Assembly (NCBI GenBank): GCA_033764265.1
Contig: JANRJB010000200.1
Coordinates: 1 to 11,044, forward strand
Direction: 5' to 3'
Source of the DNA: VGEM01 sp033764265
Lineage (GTDB): Bacteria > Pseudomonadota > Alphaproteobacteria > Rhodospirillales > Rhodospirillaceae
DNA: 11,044 bases
The notes under the pieces were generated by a model. The model was not told the origin of the DNA. It saw only the letters and a list, made by a program, of their open reading frames with translations, and did not search any database. Numbering within the stretch: the stretch's first letter is position 1; the number at the start of each line of letters is the position of its first letter. Below, piece by piece: positions 1 to 6,787 of this stretch. Made by a program: the position numbers and the translations under genes.

Positions 1-100
1 CGGCGGCCAGCGTGAAGCCGACGCCGTTCAGCACTTGCGTCTTGCCGTAACTGGTTGAGACCCCGCGGACGTCGAGCGGAGCGGCCGCCGGTTCGCTCAA
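1..100 (-). CDS. ABC transporter ATP-binding protein, N-terminal fragment (cut by window edge)
   Basis: Only the first 33 codons are visible; the gene continues beyond base 1. The reading frame gives a stretch typical of ABC ATPase N-termini: LDVRGVSTSYGKTQVLNGV followed by a hydrophobic GFTL strand. The Tyr of SYGK fits the A-loop aromatic residue that stacks on the ATP adenine. The Walker A motif would lie just outside the window. The start is inferred to be TTG at 100-98, because it overlaps the stop of the PilP-like gene as TTGA and has a GAAGG Shine-Dalgarno-like sequence at 115-111. This coupling places the gene in the pilus-like operon. A natural partner is the ABC-2 permease at 8543-9301, but another permease could lie further left. 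The family call rests on a short fragment and is therefore moderate. Confidence 0.7.
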   Translation of the reverse strand, partial: MSEPAAAPLDVRGVSTSYGKTQVLNGVGFTLAA

Positions 101-582
101 GGGAACGGGCCTTCGACGATCACGCCCGATTCGGTGATGAAGGTCTGGTTGGGTTCCAGCCGGACGGGCCGCATGCCCTGGGCGCTGAGCGGGACCAGAA
201 GCTGGACGTACTGCGGCGTGATGTCGGTCACCTGGAACGATTGAAACTCGTCATCGGGGCCGACCGGAACGCCGTTGACCCAGATCACCCATTCTTTCGG
301 GCCGTAATACAGGATCGACCCCAGGAAGAGCGTTGGATCGTTGAATATATCGCTGCCGGCGCGATCCTCGTTGACTGAGCCGCTCGAGATGCGATCCTTG
401 ATTTCGTTCAGTTCGTCGATCGTGAACATCAGAGTGTCGGGAACATCGGACCGAAGCGGGGCGGATGCCGCCGGGCCCGCGGCCGGCGGCGTTGCTTGCG
501 CCGCCGGCTGCGCGGCGCCGTCGCGGGCTGAAACCGCCATCAGGATGGCCGCTGCGATCATGGCCGATGCAACGGTTTTCAT
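97..582 (-). CDS. PilP/MshK-like periplasmic pilus assembly protein
   Basis: 161 aa. An N-terminal Sec-type signal (MKTVASAMIAAAILMAVSA, likely cut near residues 20-25) is followed by an Ala/Pro-rich linker to about residue 45. A small beta-rich domain spans about residues 85-152, with LGSILYYGPKEWVIWVNG and a closing VRLEPNQTF strand. This matches the general pattern of PilP, MshK and GspC periplasmic domains, which join the inner-membrane PilN/PilO-type proteins to the secretin. Unlike classical PilP there is no lipobox cysteine, so it looks like a soluble or loosely anchored periplasmic protein. The ATG overlaps the preceding PilO-like stop by 4 nt (ATGA, 582-579), and its own stop overlaps a TTG start, so translation is probably coupled on both sides. 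The role is inferred from domain pattern and gene order; overall sequence similarity in this family is low. Confidence 0.72.
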   Translation of the reverse strand: MKTVASAMIAAAILMAVSARDGAAQPAAQATPPAAGPAASAPLRSDVPDTLMFTIDELNEIKDRISSGSVNEDRAGSDIFNDPTLFLGSILYYGPKEWVIWVNGVPVGPDDEFQSFQVTDITPQYVQLLVPLSAQGMRPVRLEPNQTFITESGVIVEGPFP

Positions 583-1235
583 CGCGACCCCGCCGCCGAA
601 ACCGTGGGCTCGACTTCCTGCGCGGTTCGCCAGGATATGACGGCTTTGCCTTTGACCAGATTGGATTCCCGGCCGCGCGCGACCTGGTTCAGGCTGTCCT
701 CGGTGACGACAGGGGCCCGCTCCAGTTCCACCGTATGGAGCACGATGGTCCCGGGGAAGTCCTGCGTGATCGCGTCCACAAAACGATAGATCATGCCGTC
801 GAGCGGCGCGCCGAGGGTCAGTTCGACGTCCTCGACGTTGACGCGATAGCCGCGCGCCTGCGGCTGATTGGCCACGGTGGTCGGCGACAAGGCGCTCGCC
901 GCCCTGAAATTGTAGTTGAGGGTGGTCAGGCCGGCGACACGGGCATGCTGCTGAAGCTGGACCACGGCGGCGCGCCGGGCGTGCGGAATCATCTTGTCCC
1001 CGGCCATCAACGCCACATACCGGTCGTTGTTCTCGACGGCGAACGCCACGTCGATGACGGCCTGCCGCAAGTTGGCCTCGGTCGACGCCAATTGCGACTT
1101 CAGGCGCTGGTTGTCGACCACGGCGTCGTCACGCGCGCTGCCGAGGGTGAAATAAAGCGCGACGAACACGACAAGAAAGCCGACGATCACCGCCGTCGCG
1201 ATGGCGACTCGCTTTGGAAGATCTGGCCACTTCAT
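579..1235 (-). CDS. PilO/MshJ-like inner-membrane pilus alignment protein
   Basis: 218 aa. It has a short cytoplasmic N-terminus (MKWPDLPKR), one transmembrane helix at about 10-31, a predicted coiled-coil stretch at about 35-70, and a periplasmic domain at about 90-205 with the alternating pattern expected of a ferredoxin-like PilO/GspM domain. The central NDRYVAL...HARRAAVVQLQQHA...GL..LNYNF resembles MshJ/PilO-type proteins. Such proteins pair with PilN and PilP to form the periplasmic alignment complex between the inner-membrane platform and the secretin. The ATG at 1235 overlaps the stop of the PilM-N gene as ATGA, and the stop overlaps the PilP-like start, as in the usual M-N-O-P order. 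The call relies on topology, length and position more than on diagnostic residues. Confidence 0.75.
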   Translation of the reverse strand: MKWPDLPKRVAIATAVIVGFLVVFVALYFTLGSARDDAVVDNQRLKSQLASTEANLRQAVIDVAFAVENNDRYVALMAGDKMIPHARRAAVVQLQQHARVAGLTTLNYNFRAASALSPTTVANQPQARGYRVNVEDVELTLGAPLDGMIYRFVDAITQDFPGTIVLHTVELERAPVVTEDSLNQVARGRESNLVKGKAVISWRTAQEVEPTVSAAGSR

Positions 1236-2824
1236 GGCGTCCCGCTCTTCGTGATCACGAATTCCACGTAGAAAGGCTCGTCGCGGCGGATTCCGGACGA
1301 ATCCCCGGCCGAGGCGAGGCCGCCGCTCAGGCTATCGGATGCCTGCGCGGCCACCGGCTCGCGCGTCATCTCGACGTTGTAACCGGCGCCGAAGCCGCTG
1401 CTCAGCCGGCCGCGGATTCGCGCCGCCACTTGCACGGCCTCCTCGGCCCGGGTGATGACGCTGGCCAGGCGCATGCGGACGCCGACCGCATAGTCGCGCG
1501 CGGCGCCGCCCGCGGACACCAGCACCATCGATCCCGGCGTGGTGACCTTGCCGTTGACGAAATCGAAATCGAGCGCGATGGCATCCGACTGCAGCGCGCG
1601 ATAGATCACCTGCACGGCCGGGACCATGTCGACCCCGCCCTTGTCCATCGCCTCCTCGACGCTGAACGCGTTGCGCATCGCGTCGGCGGATTGCGGCAAT
1701 TGCGCGATCTTGGCTTGCTCGGCTTCAAGACGCGAGGTGGCCTGGGACAGCTGCGTGCGCAGGCCCTCGGACTCCCGCGACACCGTGAAGTATTCGTAGC
1801 CCGTGAACCCGGTCCACGCCAACACCGCGACGGCGGTCAGTCCGGCGACAAACGGCGAGGCGGCGAACGCCAGTTCGCGCATGTCGTCGCGCGCATCGCC
1901 CATGGCCACCGAGCGCGTCAGCGGCAGTGCGGCCCGACGCTTGGCGGTAAACCACGCCGCGTGCAGCACGTCGCAGTGGGCCTGGTCTTCCGGACCGATG
2001 GCGCCGATGCCCAGCATGGCCGCGGCCTGGTTCGGCGTGTAGACCGTGACCGAACGCGCGCCTTCCCAGTCGAAATCCTCCAGCGCGCGCCGGTTGGCTT
2101 CGGTCGTCAGCACCACGAGGTCAAGCGGGTCGCCGACGGCATACCCCAGACGGCGCAGATAGGTGATCGTCGCCTTGAAGTCGCGCACGATCATGTCGGC
2201 GAATTCTTCGGGCGGTGTTTCGGGCGGCGGCGCCTGGGTCAGGCGCGTCAGGCTGAGGCGGCCGTTCTTCTGGATGATCTGGCGCAGGCCGCCGGTGACG
2301 TTGACGCCGATGAAATGCCGCCAGTGGTTGCCTTTCTCGGGCACCGGCGCGTCCTTGGGGGCGAGCGCGGTGATGAGGTCGACGTTCTCGGCGGCCAGCG
2401 CGAAAACGCCGCCTTTCTCGTTCGGCAGGCTTTCGTAGAACTCCAGCCAGCCCGGGATGCGGCCGTCGAGCGGCACCGAGGCGAATTCGTAAATCAGCGT
2501 CTTTTTCTCGCTTTCGCCGACCAGACGCGCGCCGCGCATGGTCTGGCCGGGGAACGCCATGGTGATGTGGCGGCTGAGCACCTTGCGGCGATCGAGAATG
2601 CCGACCTTGGGAATCTCTTCTTCCTTGAAGGCCTGGTCGAGCGTGTCGACCATCAGCGAGACGCGGCCCTTCTTGTCCGCCGCCAGCGCCTCGCCCAGTT
2701 CCTCCAGCGCCGAAGCCGGGTCGGGCGACGCCAGCCAGGCATTGACGACTTTCCGGTCCTCAAGCCGGGTCAGAACGACGTTGTCGTCGCCGATGCTGAG
2801 AACGTATTCGCCTTTCTTCGCCAT
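1232..2824 (-). CDS. Fused PilM-PilN type protein (GspL/MshI-like)
   Basis: 530 aa. Residues about 1-310 form a cytoplasmic domain resembling the actin-like PilM/GspL/MshI fold: an early YVLSIGDDNVVL strand pair, VSLMVDTLDQAF at 55-66 and FIGVNVTGGLRQII at 171-184. A single transmembrane helix follows at about 320-345, then a short coiled coil (348-378) and a periplasmic PilN-like domain to the C-terminus. Many type IV pilus systems encode these halves as two proteins, PilM and PilN; here they are one chain, as in T2SS GspL. The likely role is to recruit the assembly ATPase on the cytoplasmic side and join the PilO-like protein in the periplasm. ATG at 2824 has AAGGGGGC upstream (2840-2833). 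A 51-nt gap separates it from the GspF-like gene. Assignment is by architecture and context; I see no nucleotide-binding motif I would trust. Confidence 0.74.
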   Translation of the reverse strand: MAKKGEYVLSIGDDNVVLTRLEDRKVVNAWLASPDPASALEELGEALAADKKGRVSLMVDTLDQAFKEEEIPKVGILDRRKVLSRHITMAFPGQTMRGARLVGESEKKTLIYEFASVPLDGRIPGWLEFYESLPNEKGGVFALAAENVDLITALAPKDAPVPEKGNHWRHFIGVNVTGGLRQIIQKNGRLSLTRLTQAPPPETPPEEFADMIVRDFKATITYLRRLGYAVGDPLDLVVLTTEANRRALEDFDWEGARSVTVYTPNQAAAMLGIGAIGPEDQAHCDVLHAAWFTAKRRAALPLTRSVAMGDARDDMRELAFAASPFVAGLTAVAVLAWTGFTGYEYFTVSRESEGLRTQLSQATSRLEAEQAKIAQLPQSADAMRNAFSVEEAMDKGGVDMVPAVQVIYRALQSDAIALDFDFVNGKVTTPGSMVLVSAGGAARDYAVGVRMRLASVITRAEEAVQVAARIRGRLSSGFGAGYNVEMTREPVAAQASDSLSGGLASAGDSSGIRRDEPFYVEFVITKSGTP

Positions 2825-2875
2825 TTGCGGGCGCCCCCTTGTTCTCGCGCCGGCATCCTATCCGCAGCGGTCGGG

Positions 2876-4084
2876 CTAGCCCACGCCCAGCTTGGTCAGG
2901 CTATCGTAGATCGGACCCATCACGCCGATGACGATCCACGCCATGATCGCGCCCGAGATGACGGTCAACGCCGGCTCGATCATCCCGATCATCGCGTCAA
3001 TCGATTCATCGACGTCCTTGTCGTAGAATTCCGTGACGTTGTCCATCACCCCGCCCAGGTTGCCGCTGTCTTCGCCGATCTTGACCATGCGGGTGACCAG
3101 GCTGGGAAACTGCCCGGAATTGCGCATGGCCTGCGACAACGGTTCGCCGTTCTGGACCTGCTGGCGCACCAGCTTGAGCGATTCCTCCATACACCGGTTG
3201 CTGACCACGCGCTGGGCCACTTCCAGGCATTGCAGGATCGCCACCCCCGACTGAAACATAACCGCGAAAAAGTGAGCGAACCGCGACACGGCGAGCTTCG
3301 ACGTCAATGGGCCGATCTGGGGAAGGCGCAAGGCCAGGCACGATAGGGCAAATCGCGCCCGGTCGGACGACCGACGCAGCGCGGCGATGACGCCGATGAT
3401 CACGATGGGCGCGAGCAGGATCGCCCACCAATAGCCGATGACGAAATCCGAGGTGCCGATCAGCGCCAGCGTGATCGGCGGCAGATCTTGGTTGTTGGAC
3501 TTGAGGAAGCCGACGATGCCGGGCACCACGAATCCCATCATGAACATGATCATCAGGGTGATGATGACCAGCACGACAAGCGGATAGCGGGCCGCCTTGA
3601 CGATTTTCTGGCGGATGGCGTCTTCCCACTTCACGTGCCGCACCAGGTGCTGGAACGACGCGGTCAGGTTGCCGCTTTCCTCGCCGGCGGCGACCAGCGC
3701 GGCGTACAGGTCGCCGAACACCTTGGGATGCTTCTCGAACGCCTGCGACAGGGGCGTGCCCTGCTGCACGTCGTTGATGATGTCGGTGGTCAGGTCGCGC
3801 AGCCGCGGCACGTCGGTGGAATCGCGCACGTCGGACAGGCTGTCGATCAGCGGCACGCCGGCCGCCTGCAGCTGCTCCAGGTGGACGAAGAACTGGATTT
3901 TCTCGCGCGCCTGGATGGTCTTGGCGCCGCCGGTCAGCTTGCGTTCCTTGACCGCCTTGCTGTCGACCAGCATCAGCCCCAGCTTGCCGAGCTGGGCGTA
4001 AAGGTCGGATTCGTTGGCCGCGTTGATCTTGCCGCGCACCTGGCGGCCGGCATTGTTCAACGCGCGGTAAGCGTACTGCGGCAT
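2876..4084 (-). CDS. GspF/PilC/MshG family inner-membrane platform protein
   Basis: 402 aa, the usual length for the family. It shows the two tandem T2SSF domains, about 61-184 and 264-388, each with the hallmark motif: GEESGNL at 134-140 and GEDSGNL at 337-343. The N-terminus MPQYAYRALNNAGRQVRGKI is the typical short beta region of GspF/PilC. Three transmembrane helices are evident, about 168-194, 215-236 and 372-393. The protein forms the rotor-like platform in the inner membrane that turns ATPase motion into extraction and assembly of pilin subunits. It lies 19 nt downstream of the ATPase gene, as is common for E-F pairs. The ATG at 4084 is chosen because the family's conserved N-terminal strand starts there; the ribosome-binding site is weak. 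The family call is very secure; GspF versus MshG naming is not decidable from this protein alone. Confidence 0.95.
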   Translation of the reverse strand: MPQYAYRALNNAGRQVRGKINAANESDLYAQLGKLGLMLVDSKAVKERKLTGGAKTIQAREKIQFFVHLEQLQAAGVPLIDSLSDVRDSTDVPRLRDLTTDIINDVQQGTPLSQAFEKHPKVFGDLYAALVAAGEESGNLTASFQHLVRHVKWEDAIRQKIVKAARYPLVVLVIITLMIMFMMGFVVPGIVGFLKSNNQDLPPITLALIGTSDFVIGYWWAILLAPIVIIGVIAALRRSSDRARFALSCLALRLPQIGPLTSKLAVSRFAHFFAVMFQSGVAILQCLEVAQRVVSNRCMEESLKLVRQQVQNGEPLSQAMRNSGQFPSLVTRMVKIGEDSGNLGGVMDNVTEFYDKDVDESIDAMIGMIEPALTVISGAIMAWIVIGVMGPIYDSLTKLGVG

Positions 4085-4103
4085 GCGGGCTGCGCCGGGG
4101 AAT

Positions 4104-5834
4104 TCAGTTCATGCGCGTGGTGAAGTCGACCACCTTCATCGCCGCCGACAGGCTGGTCTTGCCTTCCAGGATTTTGGTGGTGGCGTCCTGCACCAGCGGC
4201 ACGAAGCCGATCTTCTCGGCGGCCTTCTTCACCTGCGTCAGCGGCGCGTCCTCGATCACCAGCGCGTCGACCTCGTCGCCGAACGGCAGAATCTCGATCA
4301 GCGCCAGGCGGCCGCGATAGCCCGAGCGCCGGCAGTTGTCGCAGCCCTTGGCGTGGGCGATCATCGGCGGGTGGGCCGGATCGACGTTGAGCAGCCGGCA
4401 TTCCTCGGCGGTCGCCGGTTTCATTTCCTTGCAGTCGCACAGCCGGCGCACCAGCCGCTGGGCGATGATGCCGATGATGTTGCCGGCCATCAGGCTGGGC
4501 TTGAGCCCGAGGTCGACCAGACGCGGAATGCAGCCGGCCGCGTCGTTGGTGTGCAGCGTGGTGAACACCTGGTGGCCGGTCATGGCGGCGCGCAGCGCCA
4601 TGGTCGCGGTGCCGGAATCGCGCACCTCGCCGACCAGGATGATGTCGGGGTCCTGGCGCAACAGGGTGCGGATGCCCTCGGAGAAGCTGAGCGAGGAGCC
4701 CTCGCGCACCTGGGCCTGGCGGATCAGCGAGAGTTCGTATTCCACCGGGTCCTCGAGCGTCATGATGTTGACGTCGAGCGAGTTGATGTAGCTCATCATC
4801 GCGTACAGCGTGGTGGTCTTGCCCGAGCCGGTCGGGCCGGTGACCACGACGATGCCCTCGGGCTTGAGCAGCATCTTCTTGATGAGGTTGATGTTGTGCT
4901 CGGTCAGGCCGACCTTGTCGATGGTGACCAGCGCGGCCGACTTGTCGAGGATGCGCAACACCACGTTCTCGCCGTGGATGGTGGGCAGCGAGGAGACGCG
5001 GAAGTCGACCTTGCGATTGCCGATCTCGAGCGTGAAGCGGCCGTCCTGCGGGTTCATGCGGTCGGCGATGTTCATGCCGGACATGAGTTTGATTCTGTGC
5101 GCCGCCGCCGACCAATACCGTTTATGCAGGGTGCGGATCTGCGTCATCTCGCCGTCGATGCGGTAGCGCAGGCGCAGGAAGTTGCCTTCCGGCTCGAAGT
5201 GGATGTCGGATGCGTTCGACTTGATGGCGTCGAGCAGCAGTGCGTTCACCAACCTGACGAGCGGATGCAGGTAGCCGCCTTCCAGCTGCTCCTGGTACTC
5301 GGTTTCCTCGTTGTCGCCCTCGACCGATTCCAGTTCCTTCAAGATGCCGTCGATCGACAGCTCGTGGCCGTAGTACTGGTCGATGGCCTTCTGCACTTCG
5401 GTGTCGGAGCACACCAGCGGCTGGACGTTGGTGCCGGCCGGGAAGAAGCGCTTGACCTTGTCGATGGCCAGCACGTCGTAGATGTCGGCCATGGCGAGCC
5501 TGAGCGTCTTGCCGTCGAAGCCGACCGGGAAGGCGCGGTAGCGGGTGGCGGCCTCCTTGGGCAGCAGGGCCAGCGCCTCGGCCTCGACCACGGTCGCGCC
5601 CGGCACGAAGCGCTGATAGCCGGAACTTTCGGCCAGCACCGCCGACAACGCGGCTTCGGTGATGAAGCCGAGCTCCACCAGCAGCTCGCCCAACAGCTTG
5701 TTGGATTTGGATTTCTCGGAGAACGCGACTTCCAGCTGGTCCTTGGAGATCAGCCCGCGTTCCACCAAGAGGTCGCCGATGCGCGCCGTCGGGGCCGGCT
5801 TCGCGCTGACTGCATCCGGTCTATCGCCGTCCAT
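4104..5834 (-). CDS. GspE/PilB/MshE family pilus assembly ATPase with N-terminal MshEN-type domain
   Basis: 576 aa, a full-length hexameric secretion ATPase. Residues 18-41 and 47-70 are two MshEN-type repeats (RIGDLLVERGLIS and LLGELLVELGFIT) separated by the characteristic 5 residues; this domain binds cyclic di-GMP in MshE. The N2 domain contains ASDIHFEP at about 208-215. The catalytic domain has Walker A GPTGSGKT (333-340), Asp box TLEDPVE (359-365), Walker B-type DIILVGEVRD (397-406) and His box GHQVFTTLHTNDA (420-432). Zinc-ligand cysteines are C466, C468, C498 and C501; the first pair is CxC rather than the common CxxC. It would power assembly of the pilins encoded immediately upstream through the GspF-like partner downstream. 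ATG at 5834 is preceded by GGGGGACGAGG. The family is certain; whether it serves a pilus or a secretion pseudopilus is open. Confidence 0.96.
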   Translation of the reverse strand: MDGDRPDAVSAKPAPTARIGDLLVERGLISKDQLEVAFSEKSKSNKLLGELLVELGFITEAALSAVLAESSGYQRFVPGATVVEAEALALLPKEAATRYRAFPVGFDGKTLRLAMADIYDVLAIDKVKRFFPAGTNVQPLVCSDTEVQKAIDQYYGHELSIDGILKELESVEGDNEETEYQEQLEGGYLHPLVRLVNALLLDAIKSNASDIHFEPEGNFLRLRYRIDGEMTQIRTLHKRYWSAAAHRIKLMSGMNIADRMNPQDGRFTLEIGNRKVDFRVSSLPTIHGENVVLRILDKSAALVTIDKVGLTEHNINLIKKMLLKPEGIVVVTGPTGSGKTTTLYAMMSYINSLDVNIMTLEDPVEYELSLIRQAQVREGSSLSFSEGIRTLLRQDPDIILVGEVRDSGTATMALRAAMTGHQVFTTLHTNDAAGCIPRLVDLGLKPSLMAGNIIGIIAQRLVRRLCDCKEMKPATAEECRLLNVDPAHPPMIAHAKGCDNCRRSGYRGRLALIEILPFGDEVDALVIEDAPLTQVKKAAEKIGFVPLVQDATTKILEGKTSLSAAMKVVDFTTRMN

Positions 5835-5886
5835 CGCCTCGTCCCCCGTGGCCGTCCCAGATTGGTGATCAGACTACAACACGTCC

Positions 5887-5900
5887 GTCGCCATGGCGAC
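5887..5900. repeat. 14-bp perfect palindrome between pilin-like gene and ATPase gene
   Basis: GTCGCCATGGCGAC reads the same on both strands and lies just after the TAG stop of the second pilin-like gene (5905-5903), inside the 68-nt gap before the ATPase gene. It could be a dimeric regulator site or form a small mRNA hairpin that stabilises the pilin-gene 3' end. No T tract follows on the minus strand, so it is not a standard intrinsic terminator. A palindrome of this length is expected about once by chance in a window of this size, so function is only a possibility. Confidence 0.3.
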
Positions 5901-5902
5901 AC

Positions 5903-6613
5903 CTAACGGCTCAGTTGCAAACAGATTATGTATTCCTTTTCAACGTCATAAGGCTCTGTATCGGGAGCATCGAAGTGGTTGGCGTCTTGGATCGAGAAGC
6001 GCGACGTGGCCACAACTTCGCCGGTTGCGATGGCGCCGTCGTCGAGCCGGCGGTCGATGGTCTCGGCCGCCGCGCCGGGCACCCGGGTGGCGCAGAGCGA
6101 GCCGGGGGGCTGCTGGCCGAGGTTGCCCTGGTCGAAGCCGAACACGCCGCCGAAGGGATTTTCGGGCATGGCCGACGCGCCGGCCAGTTCGGGATCGCCT
6201 TCGAGGAGGCCGGCGAACCGCAGGTCGCGCCAGGCCATGAAGTGCTCTCCATTGGCGCTGAGCGTGTCGCCGAGGCGGCCATCGAGTTCACCGTCGCCGG
6301 CTTCCGAAACAATAAGGCTGTTCATGAAATAGGTGGCGGCGGGACGCCCGAAGCGCAGCGGAGCTGTCGGATCGTCGCCGGGCAAGTTGGCATAACCTGC
6401 CTCATAGAGCTGGATACGGCTGAGGTATTGTTCCATCTGGTAGCCGACCGAAAAAGCGCGGCCGGTCTGGACCAACTCGCGGCCCTTCAACGTCATCACG
6501 AAAACGATTCCAAGCAGGATGATGGCTGTGGCCATCTCGATGATCGAGAACCCGCGCGCGCGGTGTGAACGGGCCTGCCGCATCGAGTTCTGCGTTGTTC
6601 GCTGCTGTGCCAT
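5903..6613 (-). CDS. Type IV pilin-like protein (second, probably minor pilin)
   Basis: 236 aa. A basic leader of 21 residues ends in RARG, followed by the class III prepilin cleavage site G/FSIIE with Glu at +5 (E26) and a hydrophobic helix EMATAIILLGIVFVMTL. Cleavage by a prepilin peptidase after G21 is expected. Downstream it shares two motifs with the neighbouring pilin: YANLPGDD (74-81) and IDRRLDDG...GEV (186-200), so the two are paralogues of one subfamily. Two cysteines (C174, C231) could form a C-terminal disulfide. ATG at 6613 is chosen as the start just before the basic leader; ATG at 6583 is an alternative with an 11-residue leader. The position after the terminator and beside the machinery genes suggests lower expression and a minor or initiating role, which is inference. 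Confidence 0.88.
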   Translation of the reverse strand: MAQQRTTQNSMRQARSHRARGFSIIEMATAIILLGIVFVMTLKGRELVQTGRAFSVGYQMEQYLSRIQLYEAGYANLPGDDPTAPLRFGRPAATYFMNSLIVSEAGDGELDGRLGDTLSANGEHFMAWRDLRFAGLLEGDPELAGASAMPENPFGGVFGFDQGNLGQQPPGSLCATRVPGAAAETIDRRLDDGAIATGEVVATSRFSIQDANHFDAPDTEPYDVEKEYIICLQLSR

Positions 6614-6729
6614 GGACCCGACCCAGGGACCGCCGCCGCGATCCCGCCGCGGGTCAGAATTGCCGCCCGCGCGGAGCAAGTAAACCGTGGTCGCGCCAGT
6701 TCGGGTTCGCCCGCGGGCGCGACCCAACG

Positions 6730-6762
6730 AAAAAGGGCGGCCCCGATCTGCGAGCCGCCCTT
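6730..6762 (-). terminator. Rho-independent terminator of the major pilin gene
   Basis: On the minus strand AAGGGCGGC (6762-6754) pairs perfectly with GCCGCCCTT (6741-6733) across a 12-nt loop, and the stem runs directly into a TTTTT tract (6734-6730). It begins 25 nt after the stop codon of the first pilin gene. Position, strand, GC-rich 9-bp stem and T tract all fit an intrinsic terminator. It should separate most pilin transcripts from the downstream pilin-like and machinery genes, either ending them or allowing only partial read-through. Confidence 0.88.
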
Positions 6763-6787
6763 CCGCGTATCGATCCGGTCCGCTGTG

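Noticed and set aside
1214..3346. Long plus-strand open frame of 710 codons
   Set aside because: It lies antisense to the PilM-N and GspF-like genes, has a His/Arg/Asp-rich composition with no domain pattern, and is the expected mirror of a GC-rich coding strand.
4083..5906. Long plus-strand open frame of 607 codons
   Set aside because: It is wholly antisense to the unmistakable GspE/PilB-type ATPase and has a low-complexity His/Asp/Arg-rich translation.
6708..6719. 12-bp palindrome cgcccgcgggcg downstream of the terminator
   Set aside because: It is purely G+C in GC-rich DNA, short, and easily explained by base composition.
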